A stretch of DNA of 64,000 bases from Pedobacter sp. FW305-3-2-15-E-R2A2 (GCF_038446955.1 NZ_CP151803.1:4898001-4962000); one strand, 5' to 3'; shown: positions 1-9,151, numbered from the stretch's first letter. The notes: a model not told the origin generated them from the letters alone. Made by a program: numbers and translations.

Positions 1-1229
1 TCTACGATCATTAAATAAAGTTTAAGTTTCTCGTCCAATACACTGGTCTGCATCATGGTCAATGCTTCCCAGGTACCGATCACCTCCGGCAGCTCCATTT
101 TGTTCTCCCGGTAGCTGAGGAAACTTACATCCATTGTTTTCTGAAGCGTAGGAATGATCTTGTCTTCCATCGCTTCGATCCGCTTTTGCATGGACTGGAT
201 TTCAAACTGCATCCCATAAAGCATGCCCTGGGTTTCCTGCAGCATGGCTGATTTTTCCTTTTCCATCGCCAGCACCTCATAGGCCATCCCCTTGGCTTCA
301 GATTTATACATCTTTGAAGACCATGGCGCAATAGGAATGCTCACCATCCCCATAATGCTGAAAGCCTTGGGCATCATTTTAGTCAATGGCGACATATGGT
401 CGAAGCGGAGTTTAAAGTCCGGGCGACTTTGTTTCTTCATCGCCTCGATGTTCAGTTTCATCGAATAAATGCTGTAATCCATTTTTTTGATGTCCTTTCT
501 TACCATCGCCAGACTTCCTGTATCAATCATTGCAGCAGGTACATATTGAGGCTGATAAGTGGAGTCTATGGCAAAGTCCATATTTCCGGGATTGTTCATC
601 AGGCTGTTTAACCAGGCGCGGGATTTGGCCATATCGCCTTCCTGCATCCGGATCATGTTCCTGTTTTCTTCAATCTTTGCTGAAGCTTTGTAAACGCTTC
701 CCAATTTCGACTGGTTATAAGGATACCTGATCTCCTCGATCTTTTTCATCGTCTGCATGATCTTCTCATTTTTCTGCAAAATGGAGATCTTTTGAAGGGC
801 AACAAGCCAGGTAAAGTACAGTCGTTTGGCCTGTGCTTTATATTCGTTCAGCGTGACTCCCCTCGTTGCATTTTCTACATTGCCTTTAGACTCGATGAAC
901 TTGCGGTTGGCATTTAGCTTCACCGGATTCGGGATGTCCTGCTCAAACTGAACCATGACCGACCCTTTGTCGCGGTCGTCCATCATCACCTGTCCAGGAT
1001 AAGGGGTCATAAATGTCCCTACCCCAACCATTGGCGCCATCCATGCGGTGGCTGCTTTACCGAGGTGTTTATAGCTTTCTGCTTTCAGTCCGTAAGACTG
1101 TAACAGTAAATTATTCTGATTGATCCTGTTCAGGATGGTATCCAGTGAAAGGACTGGTTTTTGCTGCGCCACCGAATAAAAGGGAAGCAGGCAAATCAGC
1201 CATACGATTCTTTTAATGTTGTACATCAT
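1..1229 (-). CDS. TolC-family outer-membrane efflux protein (CusC-like), 3' end beyond the window
   Basis: This gene should encode the outer-membrane channel of the adjacent CusA-type metal pump. The first ~409 codons are visible and the reading frame stays open to the left edge. The N-terminus (MMYNIKRIVW...YSVAQ) is a signal peptide without a lipobox cysteine, unlike E. coli CusC, which is lipidated. The mature part is rich in long amphipathic helices with many Met, Gln, Lys and Glu (e.g. around MQTMKKIEEIRYPYNQ), as in outer-membrane efflux proteins. The tandem ATGATG start at 1229/1226 overlaps the last codons of the pump gene and is preceded by GGAGG, so the two are translationally coupled. 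The high Met content fits a Cu/Ag system but is not proof. A CusB-type adaptor is not visible and may lie beyond the left edge. Confidence 0.85.
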   Translation of the reverse strand, partial: MMYNIKRIVWLICLLPFYSVAQQKPVLSLDTILNRINQNNLLLQSYGLKAESYKHLGKAATAWMAPMVGVGTFMTPYPGQVMMDDRDKGSVMVQFEQDIPNPVKLNANRKFIESKGNVENATRGVTLNEYKAQAKRLYFTWLVALQKISILQKNEKIMQTMKKIEEIRYPYNQSKLGSVYKASAKIEENRNMIRMQEGDMAKSRAWLNSLMNNPGNMDFAIDSTYQPQYVPAAMIDTGSLAMVRKDIKKMDYSIYSMKLNIEAMKKQSRPDFKLRFDHMSPLTKMMPKAFSIMGMVSIPIAPWSSKMYKSEAKGMAYEVLAMEKEKSAMLQETQGMLYGMQFEIQSMQKRIEAMEDKIIPTLQKTMDVSFLSYRENKMELPEVIGTWEALTMMQTSVLDEKLKLYLMIV

Positions 1230-3150
1230 GCACCTCCAATTTTCCATATTTTCTCAATTCGTATTCTTTAGACATCAGAAAGATCAGTGGCGTCACCAAC
1301 AGGATGTGTGTAGAAGAAGTCAATACCCCTCCAATCATCGGCAATACGATGGGTTGCATCACGTCTACCCCGACTCCTGTGGCCCATAATACCGGCACCA
1401 ATCCAAAGAGCGACACACAAACTGTCATCAGCTTTGGCCTTAACCTTCTTGCCGCACCGAAAATCACATATTCTCTTAAATCTGCTTTGGTAATCGTTTC
1501 GCTGGAATTTCCTTTTAATTTGATCAGCTGCTGCATGGCATCATTGAGATAGATGACCATCACAATTCCCGTCTCGACGGCGATCCCAAACAGGGCAATA
1601 AAGCCCACTGCGACCCCAACGGAAAGGTTAACATCCCAGAACCAGATCATATACGCTCCGCCGATTAAGGCAAAAGGAACGGTGATCAGACTCAGGAAAG
1701 CTTCCCTGATGGAATGAAAAGCAAAATATAAAGAGAAGAAAATGATCACCAGCACTACCGGCGCAATCCACATCAGGGTTTGTTTACCCCTGATCAGGTT
1801 CTCATACTGTCCGCTCCACTCCAGGAAATAACCTTCAGGAAGGATCCCTTTTTCTTTGTTCAGCTTCTCCATTGCGTCCTGAACAGTACTTCCCAAATCT
1901 CTGTCCCTCACATTAAACATCACTGCACCGCGAAGGATGGCATTGTCTGAACTGATCATTGGCGGACCATCTTCGAACTTCACATCAGCAACTGCCGAAA
2001 GTGGTACTTCGCCAAATCCTTTGGATTGTACCGGAATCCGCTTGATTCTTTCTACACTATTTCTGTATTCCTGAGCCAGGCGGACACTGATCGAAAAGCG
2101 CTGACGCCCTTCAATCGTATTGCCAATCGTAGCCCCACCCAATGCCGTTTCCACGATCTGGTTTACATCATCTACATTCAATCCATAACGGGCCAGTTCC
2201 TCGCGTTTCACATCGATAGAAAGGTATTTACCTCCTGTAATGGGTTCTACAAAAAGGTCACTTACCCCTGCAGTACCTTCCAATGCTGCCTTTACACGTT
2301 CAGAAACGGAAGCAATGGTATCCAGATTTTGTCCAAAGACTTTAATCCCCACATCTGTCCGGATTCCGGTAGCCAACATATTGATCCTGTTGATGATCGG
2401 TTGTGTCCAGCCATTCACCACTCCCGGGATTTGCAGTTTGGCATCCAGCTCATTGATGATGTCTTTTTTCGTGATCCCTTCCCTCCATTCTTTTTTGGGC
2501 TTCAGGGTAATGATCGTTTCGATCATACTGATCGGGGAATTATCGGTTGCGGTATTAGCGCGCCCTGCTTTTCCCAAAACCTTATCCACTTCCGGAACCG
2601 ATTTAATGATCTTATCCTGAACCTGCAGGATCCGCTTCGCTTCCGCATTGGAAACATCAGGTAAGGTGACCGGCATAAAAAGAATACTTTGTTCATCCAA
2701 AGGAGGAATAAATTCTGTTCCCAGGTTTTTCAATAAAGGAATGGTGATCAATAAGGCAATGATATTCACTGCCAAAGTTGTTTTTCTCCAATTTAAAACC
2801 ACCCTGATTACCGGCTCATACACCTTTTCCAGGCCCCTGTTTACGGGATTCGCATGGTCCGGTCTGAATTTGCCCTTCATAAAAAAGGAAATCAGCACCG
2901 GTGCAAGGGTAATTACCAGTAAGGCATCGACAATCATGATGAAAGTCTTGGTGAAGGCCAGTGGGTGGAATAATTTCCCCTCCTGCCCTGTCAGCATAAA
3001 CACCGGAAGGAAAGAGGTGATGATGATAACCGTGGCAAAGAACACGCCCCTGGACACCTGTTTACTGGATTTGGTGATCACCGCAAGGCGATCTTCTTCC
3101 GTAATCCAATCCGGAGATTTACGGAATCTATTTTTTATCCACTTGATCAT
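1213..3150 (-). CDS. cusA: CusA/CzcA-type RND heavy-metal efflux pump, C-terminal part (TM5 to TM12)
   Basis: This is the second part of a heavy-metal RND inner-membrane proton antiporter that exports Cu(I)/Ag(I). Its 645 residues begin with a basic cytoplasmic linker (MIKWIKNRFRK), followed by TM5 (GVFFATVIIITSFLPVFML), TM6, TM7, the second large periplasmic loop and TM8-12. Methionines in SPISMIET and in RINMLATG lie where CusA has metal-binding methionines. The start codon overlaps the stop of the upstream half in an ATGA arrangement. The two parts total 1,077 residues, close to the full length of the family (about 1,040), so nothing substantial is missing. It could be a frameshifted gene or a pump made from two coupled polypeptides. 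The family call is firm; substrate specificity is inferred from the copper context. Confidence 0.88.
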   Translation of the reverse strand: MIKWIKNRFRKSPDWITEEDRLAVITKSSKQVSRGVFFATVIIITSFLPVFMLTGQEGKLFHPLAFTKTFIMIVDALLVITLAPVLISFFMKGKFRPDHANPVNRGLEKVYEPVIRVVLNWRKTTLAVNIIALLITIPLLKNLGTEFIPPLDEQSILFMPVTLPDVSNAEAKRILQVQDKIIKSVPEVDKVLGKAGRANTATDNSPISMIETIITLKPKKEWREGITKKDIINELDAKLQIPGVVNGWTQPIINRINMLATGIRTDVGIKVFGQNLDTIASVSERVKAALEGTAGVSDLFVEPITGGKYLSIDVKREELARYGLNVDDVNQIVETALGGATIGNTIEGRQRFSISVRLAQEYRNSVERIKRIPVQSKGFGEVPLSAVADVKFEDGPPMISSDNAILRGAVMFNVRDRDLGSTVQDAMEKLNKEKGILPEGYFLEWSGQYENLIRGKQTLMWIAPVVLVIIFFSLYFAFHSIREAFLSLITVPFALIGGAYMIWFWDVNLSVGVAVGFIALFGIAVETGIVMVIYLNDAMQQLIKLKGNSSETITKADLREYVIFGAARRLRPKLMTVCVSLFGLVPVLWATGVGVDVMQPIVLPMIGGVLTSSTHILLVTPLIFLMSKEYELRKYGKLEVHDVQH

Positions 3151-4445
3151 GATTCAGTTGTTTTTTGTTGATCCTGTTCCCAGATCGCATAGCGTTCTGC
3201 AAGATGTTTGTAAGCGTTTTCACTCATGATAATCCCATTGTCGACGATGACACCAATGGCCAGGGCAATCCCGGTCAGCGACATGATGTTGGAGGAAATA
3301 TCAAAAGCATTCAGCAGGATGAAACTCGCTGCAATGGTAATTGGAATCTGAATGATAATGCTCAATGCACTTCTCCAGTGGAAAAGAAAAATGATGACAA
3401 TGATCGAAACGACGATCATTTCTTCAATCAGGGTATGGGTGATGGAATCTACCGCCTCACTAATCAACTCTCCACGGTCGTAGACAATGTCGAATTTAAC
3501 GCCTTTAGGCAATCCTTTCGACACTTCTTTCATTTTTTCTTTTACCTTCTCTATCACCTCCGCAGCATTCTCACCATAACGCATCACAACAATCCCACCT
3601 GCACGTTCTCCTTCTCCGTTCTGGTCGAAAATTCCCAACCTCGTTTCTCCGGTCATCTGGACCGTAGCCAGATCCGAAATCCGGATCGGCGTTCCGTTCT
3701 GGTTTTTCACGGGAATGTCTGAGATTTCTTTAATGGATTTGAGGTATCCGGAAGTTTTAATGATATAGCCCATATCACTCATCTCAAACTTCCTCCCTCC
3801 GGATTCATTGTTATTGCTTCGTACCGCTGCAATCACCTCCGGGGCAGATAACTTATAATAAAGCAGTTTATTCGGATCTATAGAGATCTGATATTGTTTC
3901 TGAAACCCTCCAAAAGAAGCGATTTCACTCACTCCGGGAACCGTTTGTAAAGCAAACTTCACATACCAGTCCTGGATGGCCCTTTGTTCTCCAAGGTCCA
4001 TATCCGGGGCATCCAGAGTATACCACAACACATGACCTACCCCTGTTCCATCCGGCCCCAGCTGAGGGGCAACACCATCGGGCAGGGTCTTCGAGATCGT
4101 ACTGATCCGCTCCAATACCCTTTCTCTTGCCCAATAGACATCCACATCGTCTTCAAAGATGACATAGATAAAACTCATTCCGAACATGGAGGAACCACGA
4201 ACATACTTGATCTTAGGAATCCCCTGCAAATTGGTGACCAGCGGATAGGTGACCTGATCTTCGATCAGTTGCGGTGAGCGGCCCATCCATTCTGTAAATA
4301 CAATCACCTGGTTTTCTGACAGGTCAGGAATCGCATCTATGGGATTTTTCTTAACGGCATAAATGCCCCAGACAAAAAGCCCCAAAGAAAGCACCAGCAC
4401 AATAAACCGATTGCGCATTGACCATTCTATAATTTTATGTACCAT
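3147..4445 (-). CDS. cusA: CusA/CzcA-type RND heavy-metal efflux pump, N-terminal part (TM1 to TM4)
   Basis: This 432-residue protein is the first part of the RND pump. It contains TM1 (about residues 12-30), the first periplasmic porter loop (31-335) and TM2-TM4. The family proton-relay region is seen as IGVIVDNGIIMSENAYKHL near residue 400, with its aspartate. After TM4 it runs into a cytoplasmic linker and stops at TGA exactly where the next frame starts with ATG. The break therefore falls in the TM4-TM5 cytoplasmic loop, where separate translation could still give a working membrane assembly. The HMA protein gene ends 38 nt upstream, which points to an operon HMA - cusA(N) - cusA(C) - tolC. 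A sequencing or assembly frameshift remains possible. Confidence 0.88.
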   Translation of the reverse strand: MVHKIIEWSMRNRFIVLVLSLGLFVWGIYAVKKNPIDAIPDLSENQVIVFTEWMGRSPQLIEDQVTYPLVTNLQGIPKIKYVRGSSMFGMSFIYVIFEDDVDVYWARERVLERISTISKTLPDGVAPQLGPDGTGVGHVLWYTLDAPDMDLGEQRAIQDWYVKFALQTVPGVSEIASFGGFQKQYQISIDPNKLLYYKLSAPEVIAAVRSNNNESGGRKFEMSDMGYIIKTSGYLKSIKEISDIPVKNQNGTPIRISDLATVQMTGETRLGIFDQNGEGERAGGIVVMRYGENAAEVIEKVKEKMKEVSKGLPKGVKFDIVYDRGELISEAVDSITHTLIEEMIVVSIIVIIFLFHWRSALSIIIQIPITIAASFILLNAFDISSNIMSLTGIALAIGVIVDNGIIMSENAYKHLAERYAIWEQDQQKTTES

Positions 4446-4483
4446 TTTTTTATTTTAATGATGCTGAGATCAACAATCAGGAA

Positions 4484-4852
4484 CTAGTGTTTTTTCTGGC
4501 CTTTAACGGGAAGTTTTTCTTCTCCTTCACGCTCATATTGGCAACATCCATGAAGCTTGTTATACGCTTCATCGCTGGCTTTAAACTTCTGGGTATCGTA
4601 ACCTGTAGCCGCTACCTTTTGTTGTATCTGGTCATTGGTGATGACAGAAGAATCATAGCTTACCTTTAACACTTTTGTTTCCGGGCTCCAGTTTGCCGCA
4701 CTTACACCAGGCACTTTCAGGGCAGTTTCTATCTTCTTTTTACACATGGTACAGTTACCACGCACTTTAATACTGTCTATTTTAGATTGCGCAAATACAG
4801 CAATGCTCAGGAAGGTCAATACGACCGCCGATAGGAATCTTAATGATTTCAT
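4484..4852 (-). CDS. Secreted heavy-metal-associated (HMA) domain protein
   Basis: This 122-residue protein has a signal peptide (cleavage expected near VFAQ, residue 22) followed by one HMA ferredoxin-like fold with the metal motif GNCTMC. The fold continues through VSAANWSPETKVLKVSYDSS to a C-terminal GCCQYE segment with a second Cys pair. It should bind Cu(I) or Ag(I) in the periplasm and hand it to the RND pump, whose gene begins 38 nt downstream. It is the first gene of the efflux operon. The CxxC motif and fold are seen directly; the metal and the delivery role are inferred from the family and neighbours. Confidence 0.82.
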   Translation of the reverse strand: MKSLRFLSAVVLTFLSIAVFAQSKIDSIKVRGNCTMCKKKIETALKVPGVSAANWSPETKVLKVSYDSSVITNDQIQQKVAATGYDTQKFKASDEAYNKLHGCCQYEREGEEKLPVKGQKKH

Positions 4853-4914
4853 AATAATGGTTATTTAAGAAAATGGATTTAATAAAAAATGGGCTACGAT
4901 TACATCATAACCAG

Positions 4915-4928
4915 GACGCGAACGCGTC
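4915..4928. terminator. Short GC-rich hairpin downstream of the HYC_CC_PP gene
   Basis: A perfect 6-bp inverted repeat (GACGCG, 2-nt loop, CGCGTC) lies 21 nt past the stop of the gene ending at 4950 and about 60 nt before the HMA gene. No clear T-run follows, so it is a weak terminator candidate. It could equally be an operator for the efflux operon. Confidence 0.35.
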
Positions 4929-4949
4929 AGGAAACAAAAGAAAAGGGTA

Positions 4950-5354
4950 TTATATTCTGTAGGTACAGTTTTTCAGGAAGACGGGAATTTTATTGCCGTC
5001 CGGGGGTGCATTGCTCAATGCTTCCCTGGTAATTTTAAGCGGAACCTGTGGTTGGTAATTTACAAATAACGCAGGTAGGATCACCGCCGATAAGGCCGCA
5101 TTAAACTCATAAACCGGAACATTGGCTTTCTGAGATTTATCCACTTTTGGCTGTTGTTTTTCATCCTCACAGCAGGATTTTGCCTTGGCTTTTGGTGTTC
5201 CTTTAGGCATTCCGCAAAGACCACAGGTGTCTTTATTTTGCTGATCTAAACCCCAGCTCACCAACTCCCCCATGCAATAATGGAAGTGCAGCGTCGCCCC
5301 ACTGGAAACACCCAGGTAGAAGACAGCAAGTATGGTTAACAGAGTTCTTTTCAT
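4950..5354 (-). CDS. HYC_CC_PP-type small secreted protein
   Basis: This 134-residue protein has an N-terminal signal or anchor segment (MKRTLLTILAVFYLGVSSG) followed by LHFHYCMGE, a CxxC segment (DTCGLCGMP), a Cys pair (KSCCEDE) and a late NAPPDGNKIPVFLKNC. The HYC, CC and PP motifs in this order match a small Bacteroidota family that I know as HYC_CC_PP. Its function is not established. The His/Cys-rich composition and the place between the AraC-type metal regulator and the efflux operon suggest copper binding in the envelope, but this is inference. A related protein is encoded at 6142-6567. Confidence 0.7.
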   Translation of the reverse strand: MKRTLLTILAVFYLGVSSGATLHFHYCMGELVSWGLDQQNKDTCGLCGMPKGTPKAKAKSCCEDEKQQPKVDKSQKANVPVYEFNAALSAVILPALFVNYQPQVPLKITREALSNAPPDGNKIPVFLKNCTYRI

Positions 5355-5493
5355 TTAAGGTTCAAAGTTTGAAAATTAACAGCTTATATTTTTATATAAT
5401 TATGGGATTATTTTATAAAATTCTGAACTCAGGGAATCAGAATGATCTTTCCCGTGCTTTTTCTGCTCTCATCTCTTTTCTTAAAATATCTTT

Positions 5494-6057
5494 TTAAATT
5501 TTGTCGATCGCCGTCCGCCCCAGGCTCCCTGCAGCTTTAAACTTGCTTGGGGAAAGTCCGGTAATAGCTTTGAATTGCGCAGAGAGATGCGAACTACTGC
5601 TATAGCCCATTTTCACTGAAATCTCATTGAGGTTCATTTCTCCATATCCGATCAGCTCCTTCACTTTTTCAATTTTCTGATAGATGATAAACTTTTCTAT
5701 GGTCAGTCCTTCGGAATCGGAAAACAGGCGACTGAGATAGGTATAATCCCTGTTTACGCCAGAGGCGATCATACTGACCATGCTTTGATCTAGATTGGAA
5801 AGATCAGAATGATGAACGAGCTCAATGATGACATTTTTTACCCGCTCTACGAGCTGATCTTTTTCTTTATCGATCAGTTCAAAGCCCAGCAATTTCAATG
5901 AGGTTCCAATATTTTCCAGCTGTATTCCTTCCGGAGTGGGATGAATCTCTACCGTTCCCAGAGTAATGTCAGAAACCAGGAAATTTAATTTTTCCATTTG
6001 TTGGCGGACTGCAACGATACAACGGCCGCAAACCATATTTTTTACGTGTAATAACAT
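5494..6057 (-). CDS. AraC-family regulator with N-terminal CxxC metal-sensor-like segment
   Basis: This 187-residue protein joins a short N-terminal HMA-like part (MLLHVKNMVCGRCIVAVRQ, CxxC at about residues 10-13) to a C-terminal AraC DNA-binding domain. The second helix-turn-helix is seen as MNLNEISVKMGYSSSSHLS followed by FKAITGLSPSKFK. The arrangement suggests direct sensing of a thiophilic metal by the N-terminal domain and control of the surrounding resistance genes. It sits between the two HYC_CC_PP-type genes on the same strand, 83 nt downstream of none of them on its 5' side but followed after 139 nt by the 4950-5354 gene. The AraC call is firm; the sensing role is inferred from the CxxC motif and neighbours. 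Confidence 0.82.
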   Translation of the reverse strand: MLLHVKNMVCGRCIVAVRQQMEKLNFLVSDITLGTVEIHPTPEGIQLENIGTSLKLLGFELIDKEKDQLVERVKNVIIELVHHSDLSNLDQSMVSMIASGVNRDYTYLSRLFSDSEGLTIEKFIIYQKIEKVKELIGYGEMNLNEISVKMGYSSSSHLSAQFKAITGLSPSKFKAAGSLGRTAIDKI

Positions 6058-6141
6058 GAGTATTCAAGCTTGATTAAAAATTCAATTCAGATATGGCAGC
6101 AGCGCGCAAACGGCCCCAGCTCCCTGAAAATCGGATTTGAA

Positions 6142-6567
6142 TCAAATCAGCAATACCCTGTTCGAAATGTAAAGCGGTGTTTTTACATAAAGTGGCGGCC
6201 CGGTGTCCAGGTGCCATTTTTTAGCGTTGATCAGCTTTTCCGAAAGAACTAAACCAGGAAAAGAAGTTTGAATAAGGCTAAGCAAAATACTAGGCGCAGT
6301 TAATTGTACTGATGCCGTTCTTTTGATGTTTTCTTTGATCACATATTCCCCATGTTCATCACAGCATTTGCAATCCTTATCCTGAGCACAAGATTTGGCA
6401 GATGTCCCTGATTTTGCGTGATGTCCTGCGGTGTTTTCAGCCGCGGCATGGTGTGTCTTTTTATGAACAAATAAGGATTGACCGGAGCAATGGAGCATAC
6501 ACACAAACAGACCTGTGGTTAACATCAGGTAAAATGCGGCAAAACTTAAAGCTCCAATTCTTTTCAT
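6142..6567 (-). CDS. Small Cys/His-rich secreted protein, related to HYC_CC_PP family
   Basis: This 141-residue protein has a signal or membrane segment (residues 1-25), then CMLHCSG, a His-rich stretch (KKTHHAAAENTAGHH), a Cys cluster (SCAQDKDCKCCDEHGEY) and a C-terminal TGPPLYVKTPLYIS. The order of a Cys/His motif near the N-terminus, a central CC pair and a late PP motif parallels the 4950-5354 protein, so the two look like diverged paralogs. A role in binding copper at the envelope is plausible from composition and context, but no function is known to me. Confidence 0.65.
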   Translation of the reverse strand: MKRIGALSFAAFYLMLTTGLFVCMLHCSGQSLFVHKKTHHAAAENTAGHHAKSGTSAKSCAQDKDCKCCDEHGEYVIKENIKRTASVQLTAPSILLSLIQTSFPGLVLSEKLINAKKWHLDTGPPLYVKTPLYISNRVLLI

Positions 6568-6620
6568 TTTAGGAATAACAAATGGCTATTGTGTTCCCTG
6601 CAAAGATGCTAAATAAATCA

Positions 6621-6647
6621 GGAGAAACCTGAAGTTCAGGTTTCTCC
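6621..6647. terminator. Strong hairpin, terminator of the copA-copZ operon
   Basis: GGAGAAACCTG and CAGGTTTCTCC form a perfect 11-bp stem around AAGTT, and the inner bases can also pair. It lies 40 nt past the stop of the CopZ-like gene, and on the minus strand it is followed by an AT-rich stretch (TGATTTATTTAG). Confidence 0.65.
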
Positions 6648-6686
6648 ATTTAAATTTACGACATTATACCACTAATTGTCAATGGC

Positions 6687-6899
6687 TTATATTTTCTCAG
6701 ATGCGTACCCGGCTTTGCTCAAGGTGTCTTTAATCACCTGGGCATCCAATGATTCATCCCCTTCTACGGTAAGGATTTTGTCTGGACTGGTCGTGTCCAC
6801 TTCCCATTTAGAGATTGCAGAAAGGTTGTTTAAATGCGGGGTAACGGTTGCGATACAGCCTTCACATTTGATCGTAGTTTTGAATTTTAACGTTTCCAT
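6687..6899 (-). CDS. CopZ-like copper chaperone (single HMA domain)
   Basis: This 70-residue protein is a single HMA domain. It has METLKFKTTIKCEGCIATV at the N-terminus with the metal motif CEGC, a central DKILTVEGDES strand and the typical end VIKDTLSKAGY. It has no signal peptide, so it should act in the cytoplasm and carry Cu(I) to CopA, whose gene ends 23 nt upstream in the same direction. The length is normal for CopZ-type chaperones. The fold is certain; copper as the metal is inferred from the CopA partner. Confidence 0.85.
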   Translation of the reverse strand: METLKFKTTIKCEGCIATVTPHLNNLSAISKWEVDTTSPDKILTVEGDESLDAQVIKDTLSKAGYASEKI

Positions 6900-6922
6900 T
6901 TGAATTATTTAATTATGATTGA

Positions 6923-9151
6923 TTAACTTAATTTTGAGAGTTTTAGCCTCAGACTGTTTCCGACTACAGATACAGAACTCAAAGCCATGGCAGCTCCTGC
7001 AATCATTGGGTTTAACAGGAACCCGTTGAAAGGATAAAGCAGACCCGCAGCAATAGGAATGCCGATCAGGTTATAGATAAATGCCCAGAAAAGGTTCTGG
7101 CGAATCGTACGTACCGTTAGTTTAGAAAGTCTTAATGCTTTAGGAACCTGCTGCAGGTCTGAGGAAACCAGGGTGATTTTCGCCACATCGATGGCAATAT
7201 CAGAACCTTTCCCCATGGCAATTGAAACGTCTGCCTGGGCTAAAGCCTGACTGTCATTGATTCCATCACCTACCATGGCAACGACTTTCCCCTGCGCTTG
7301 CAATTCCTTTACAAAATCGGCTTTGTCTGAAGGCAGAACTTCGGCTTTGAAATGCTCAATTCCGGCCTGTTTAGCCACAGAGGCCGCGGTCTGCTGGTTG
7401 TCGCCGGTAAGCATGTATACGGTTATGCCCTGATCTTTTAAGGCGGCAACCGCTTTAGCCGAACCAGCTTTGATCTGATCTGCGATGGCCACAATCGCCA
7501 ACACTTGTGTCGCATTGGCCAGGTAAATCACCGTTTGTGCCTGTTCCTGCAAAGCGAGGACTTTACTTTCTATTTCTTTAGCAACAGCAATCTTTTGCTC
7601 CTTTAAAATTTTATGGCTTCCTGCCCAGTATTTATTGCCATTGAATATCCCTTCTACTCCTTTACCTGTTAAGCTTTCAAAGTCACTGATCAGTGCCGGT
7701 TTTACGCCCGCTTCTTTTAAGTGACTTACAATGGCTTCGGCAAGTGGATGCTCCGAAGCATACTCCAGTGCCATCAGGATTTCCGACAATTGCGATTTCT
7801 CTACCGGCAGTTTTGCAGCCCATTCTACCGCGGTTACTTCTGGTTTCCCTGCTGTGATGGTCCCTGTTTTATCCAGGATCACTGCATTTACTTTATATCC
7901 CAGTTCCAATGCTTCCGCATCTTTGATCAGGATTCCACTTTCGGCACCCTTCCCTATTCCGACCATAATGGCTGTAGGTGTTGCCAGCCCTAACGCACAA
8001 GGACAGGCAATCACGAGTACAGTCACCATTGCTAAAAGACCATGAGTAAAGGCATGTTCTCCTCCAAAAACCAACCAGGCACCTAAAGTCAAAACGGCAA
8101 TCAGCATGACTATAGGGACAAAGATCCCAGCAATCTTATCGACCAGTTTTTGTACAGGTGCTTTGGAACCCTGTGCATCCTGAACCAGTTTTATAATCTG
8201 GGCAAGCATGGTTTCCCCGCCTACCTTTTCTGCTTTAAAACGGAACGTACCTTTTTGATTGATCGTTCCCGCAAATACTTTATCGCCCTCCGTTTTGGAA
8301 ACTGCTACAGGCTCGCCGGTAATCATACTTTCATCCACAAATGAACTGCCCGAGTAGACGATCCCATCCACAGGAATCTTTTCTCCTGAACGCACCATCA
8401 GCTGATCCCCGATGCGCACATCTGACACCGGAATTTCCTTTTCTCCATCTTCCGTAACCAGATACACTGTTTTCGGCTGTAAGCCAACCAGCTTTTTAAT
8501 GGCGGAAGAAGTATTCGATTTTGCTTTTTCTTCGAGCAGTTTCCCCAGCATGATAAAGACAATCACCACGGCAGCGGCTTCAAAGTATACGTGAGGATGG
8601 AGTCCTCTGGAATGCCAGAATTCAGGGTAAAAAGTATTGAACACGCTAAAAATATAGGCAATCCCTGTACTTAGGGCCACCAATGTATCCATATTGGCTT
8701 TTCCATGCTGTGCCTGTTTCCAGGCATTGATGAAGAAGTTTCGTCCAAAAATAAAAAGGATTGGCGTGGTCAATGCCAGCATATAATAATTGCCATTAGG
8801 CATATCCATAAAGAACATTCCAATAATGACCACCGGCAGTGCCAGGATCGAAGAAGCAATCATTCTCTTTTTTAAAGATTCATAATTGTTCTTTTGCAGT
8901 TCTTCTTGTTTTTCTTTAGCTCCCTCGCTTTCCAGAATCAGGTCATAGCCGATAGATTGTACTACTTTCTGAAAGGCAGCAGGCTGTACCTGATCCGGGT
9001 GAAAAGTTACTTTGACAGATTGAGTGGCATAATTCACTTCCGCATGATCCACCCCTTCCTGCGCAGCAATCATGGATTGGACACTCGTAGCACAGGAGGC
9101 ACAGGTCATTCCTAAAACGGGCAAGGTAAGGGTTTCTATATTTTCTTTCAT
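6923..9151 (-). CDS. copA: Copper-translocating P-type ATPase CopA (P1B-1)
   Basis: This 742-residue ATPase exports Cu(I) from the cytoplasm. It has one N-terminal HMA domain (GMTCASC, residues ~14-20), the actuator motif TGEP, the transmembrane metal motif CPC in IACPCALGLATP, the phosphorylation motif DKTGTIT, SEHPLA in the nucleotide domain, TGDNQQT and GDGIND. The last membrane helices carry YN and MALSSVSVVGN, the features that mark the Cu(I) subgroup. One HMA domain is typical for Bacteroidota. The CopZ-like gene follows after 23 nt and an intrinsic terminator after that. The promoter region holds a GC-rich palindrome (9187-9200) that may be the regulator site. Confidence 0.95.
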   Translation of the reverse strand: MKENIETLTLPVLGMTCASCATSVQSMIAAQEGVDHAEVNYATQSVKVTFHPDQVQPAAFQKVVQSIGYDLILESEGAKEKQEELQKNNYESLKKRMIASSILALPVVIIGMFFMDMPNGNYYMLALTTPILFIFGRNFFINAWKQAQHGKANMDTLVALSTGIAYIFSVFNTFYPEFWHSRGLHPHVYFEAAAVVIVFIMLGKLLEEKAKSNTSSAIKKLVGLQPKTVYLVTEDGEKEIPVSDVRIGDQLMVRSGEKIPVDGIVYSGSSFVDESMITGEPVAVSKTEGDKVFAGTINQKGTFRFKAEKVGGETMLAQIIKLVQDAQGSKAPVQKLVDKIAGIFVPIVMLIAVLTLGAWLVFGGEHAFTHGLLAMVTVLVIACPCALGLATPTAIMVGIGKGAESGILIKDAEALELGYKVNAVILDKTGTITAGKPEVTAVEWAAKLPVEKSQLSEILMALEYASEHPLAEAIVSHLKEAGVKPALISDFESLTGKGVEGIFNGNKYWAGSHKILKEQKIAVAKEIESKVLALQEQAQTVIYLANATQVLAIVAIADQIKAGSAKAVAALKDQGITVYMLTGDNQQTAASVAKQAGIEHFKAEVLPSDKADFVKELQAQGKVVAMVGDGINDSQALAQADVSIAMGKGSDIAIDVAKITLVSSDLQQVPKALRLSKLTVRTIRQNLFWAFIYNLIGIPIAAGLLYPFNGFLLNPMIAGAAMALSSVSVVGNSLRLKLSKLS

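Noticed and set aside
3160..3167. A6 run before the cusA break as a programmed -1 frameshift site
   Set aside because: In the -1 frame a TGA follows 5 nt after the run, so slippage there could not produce a fused pump. The phase also does not fit a canonical slippery heptamer.
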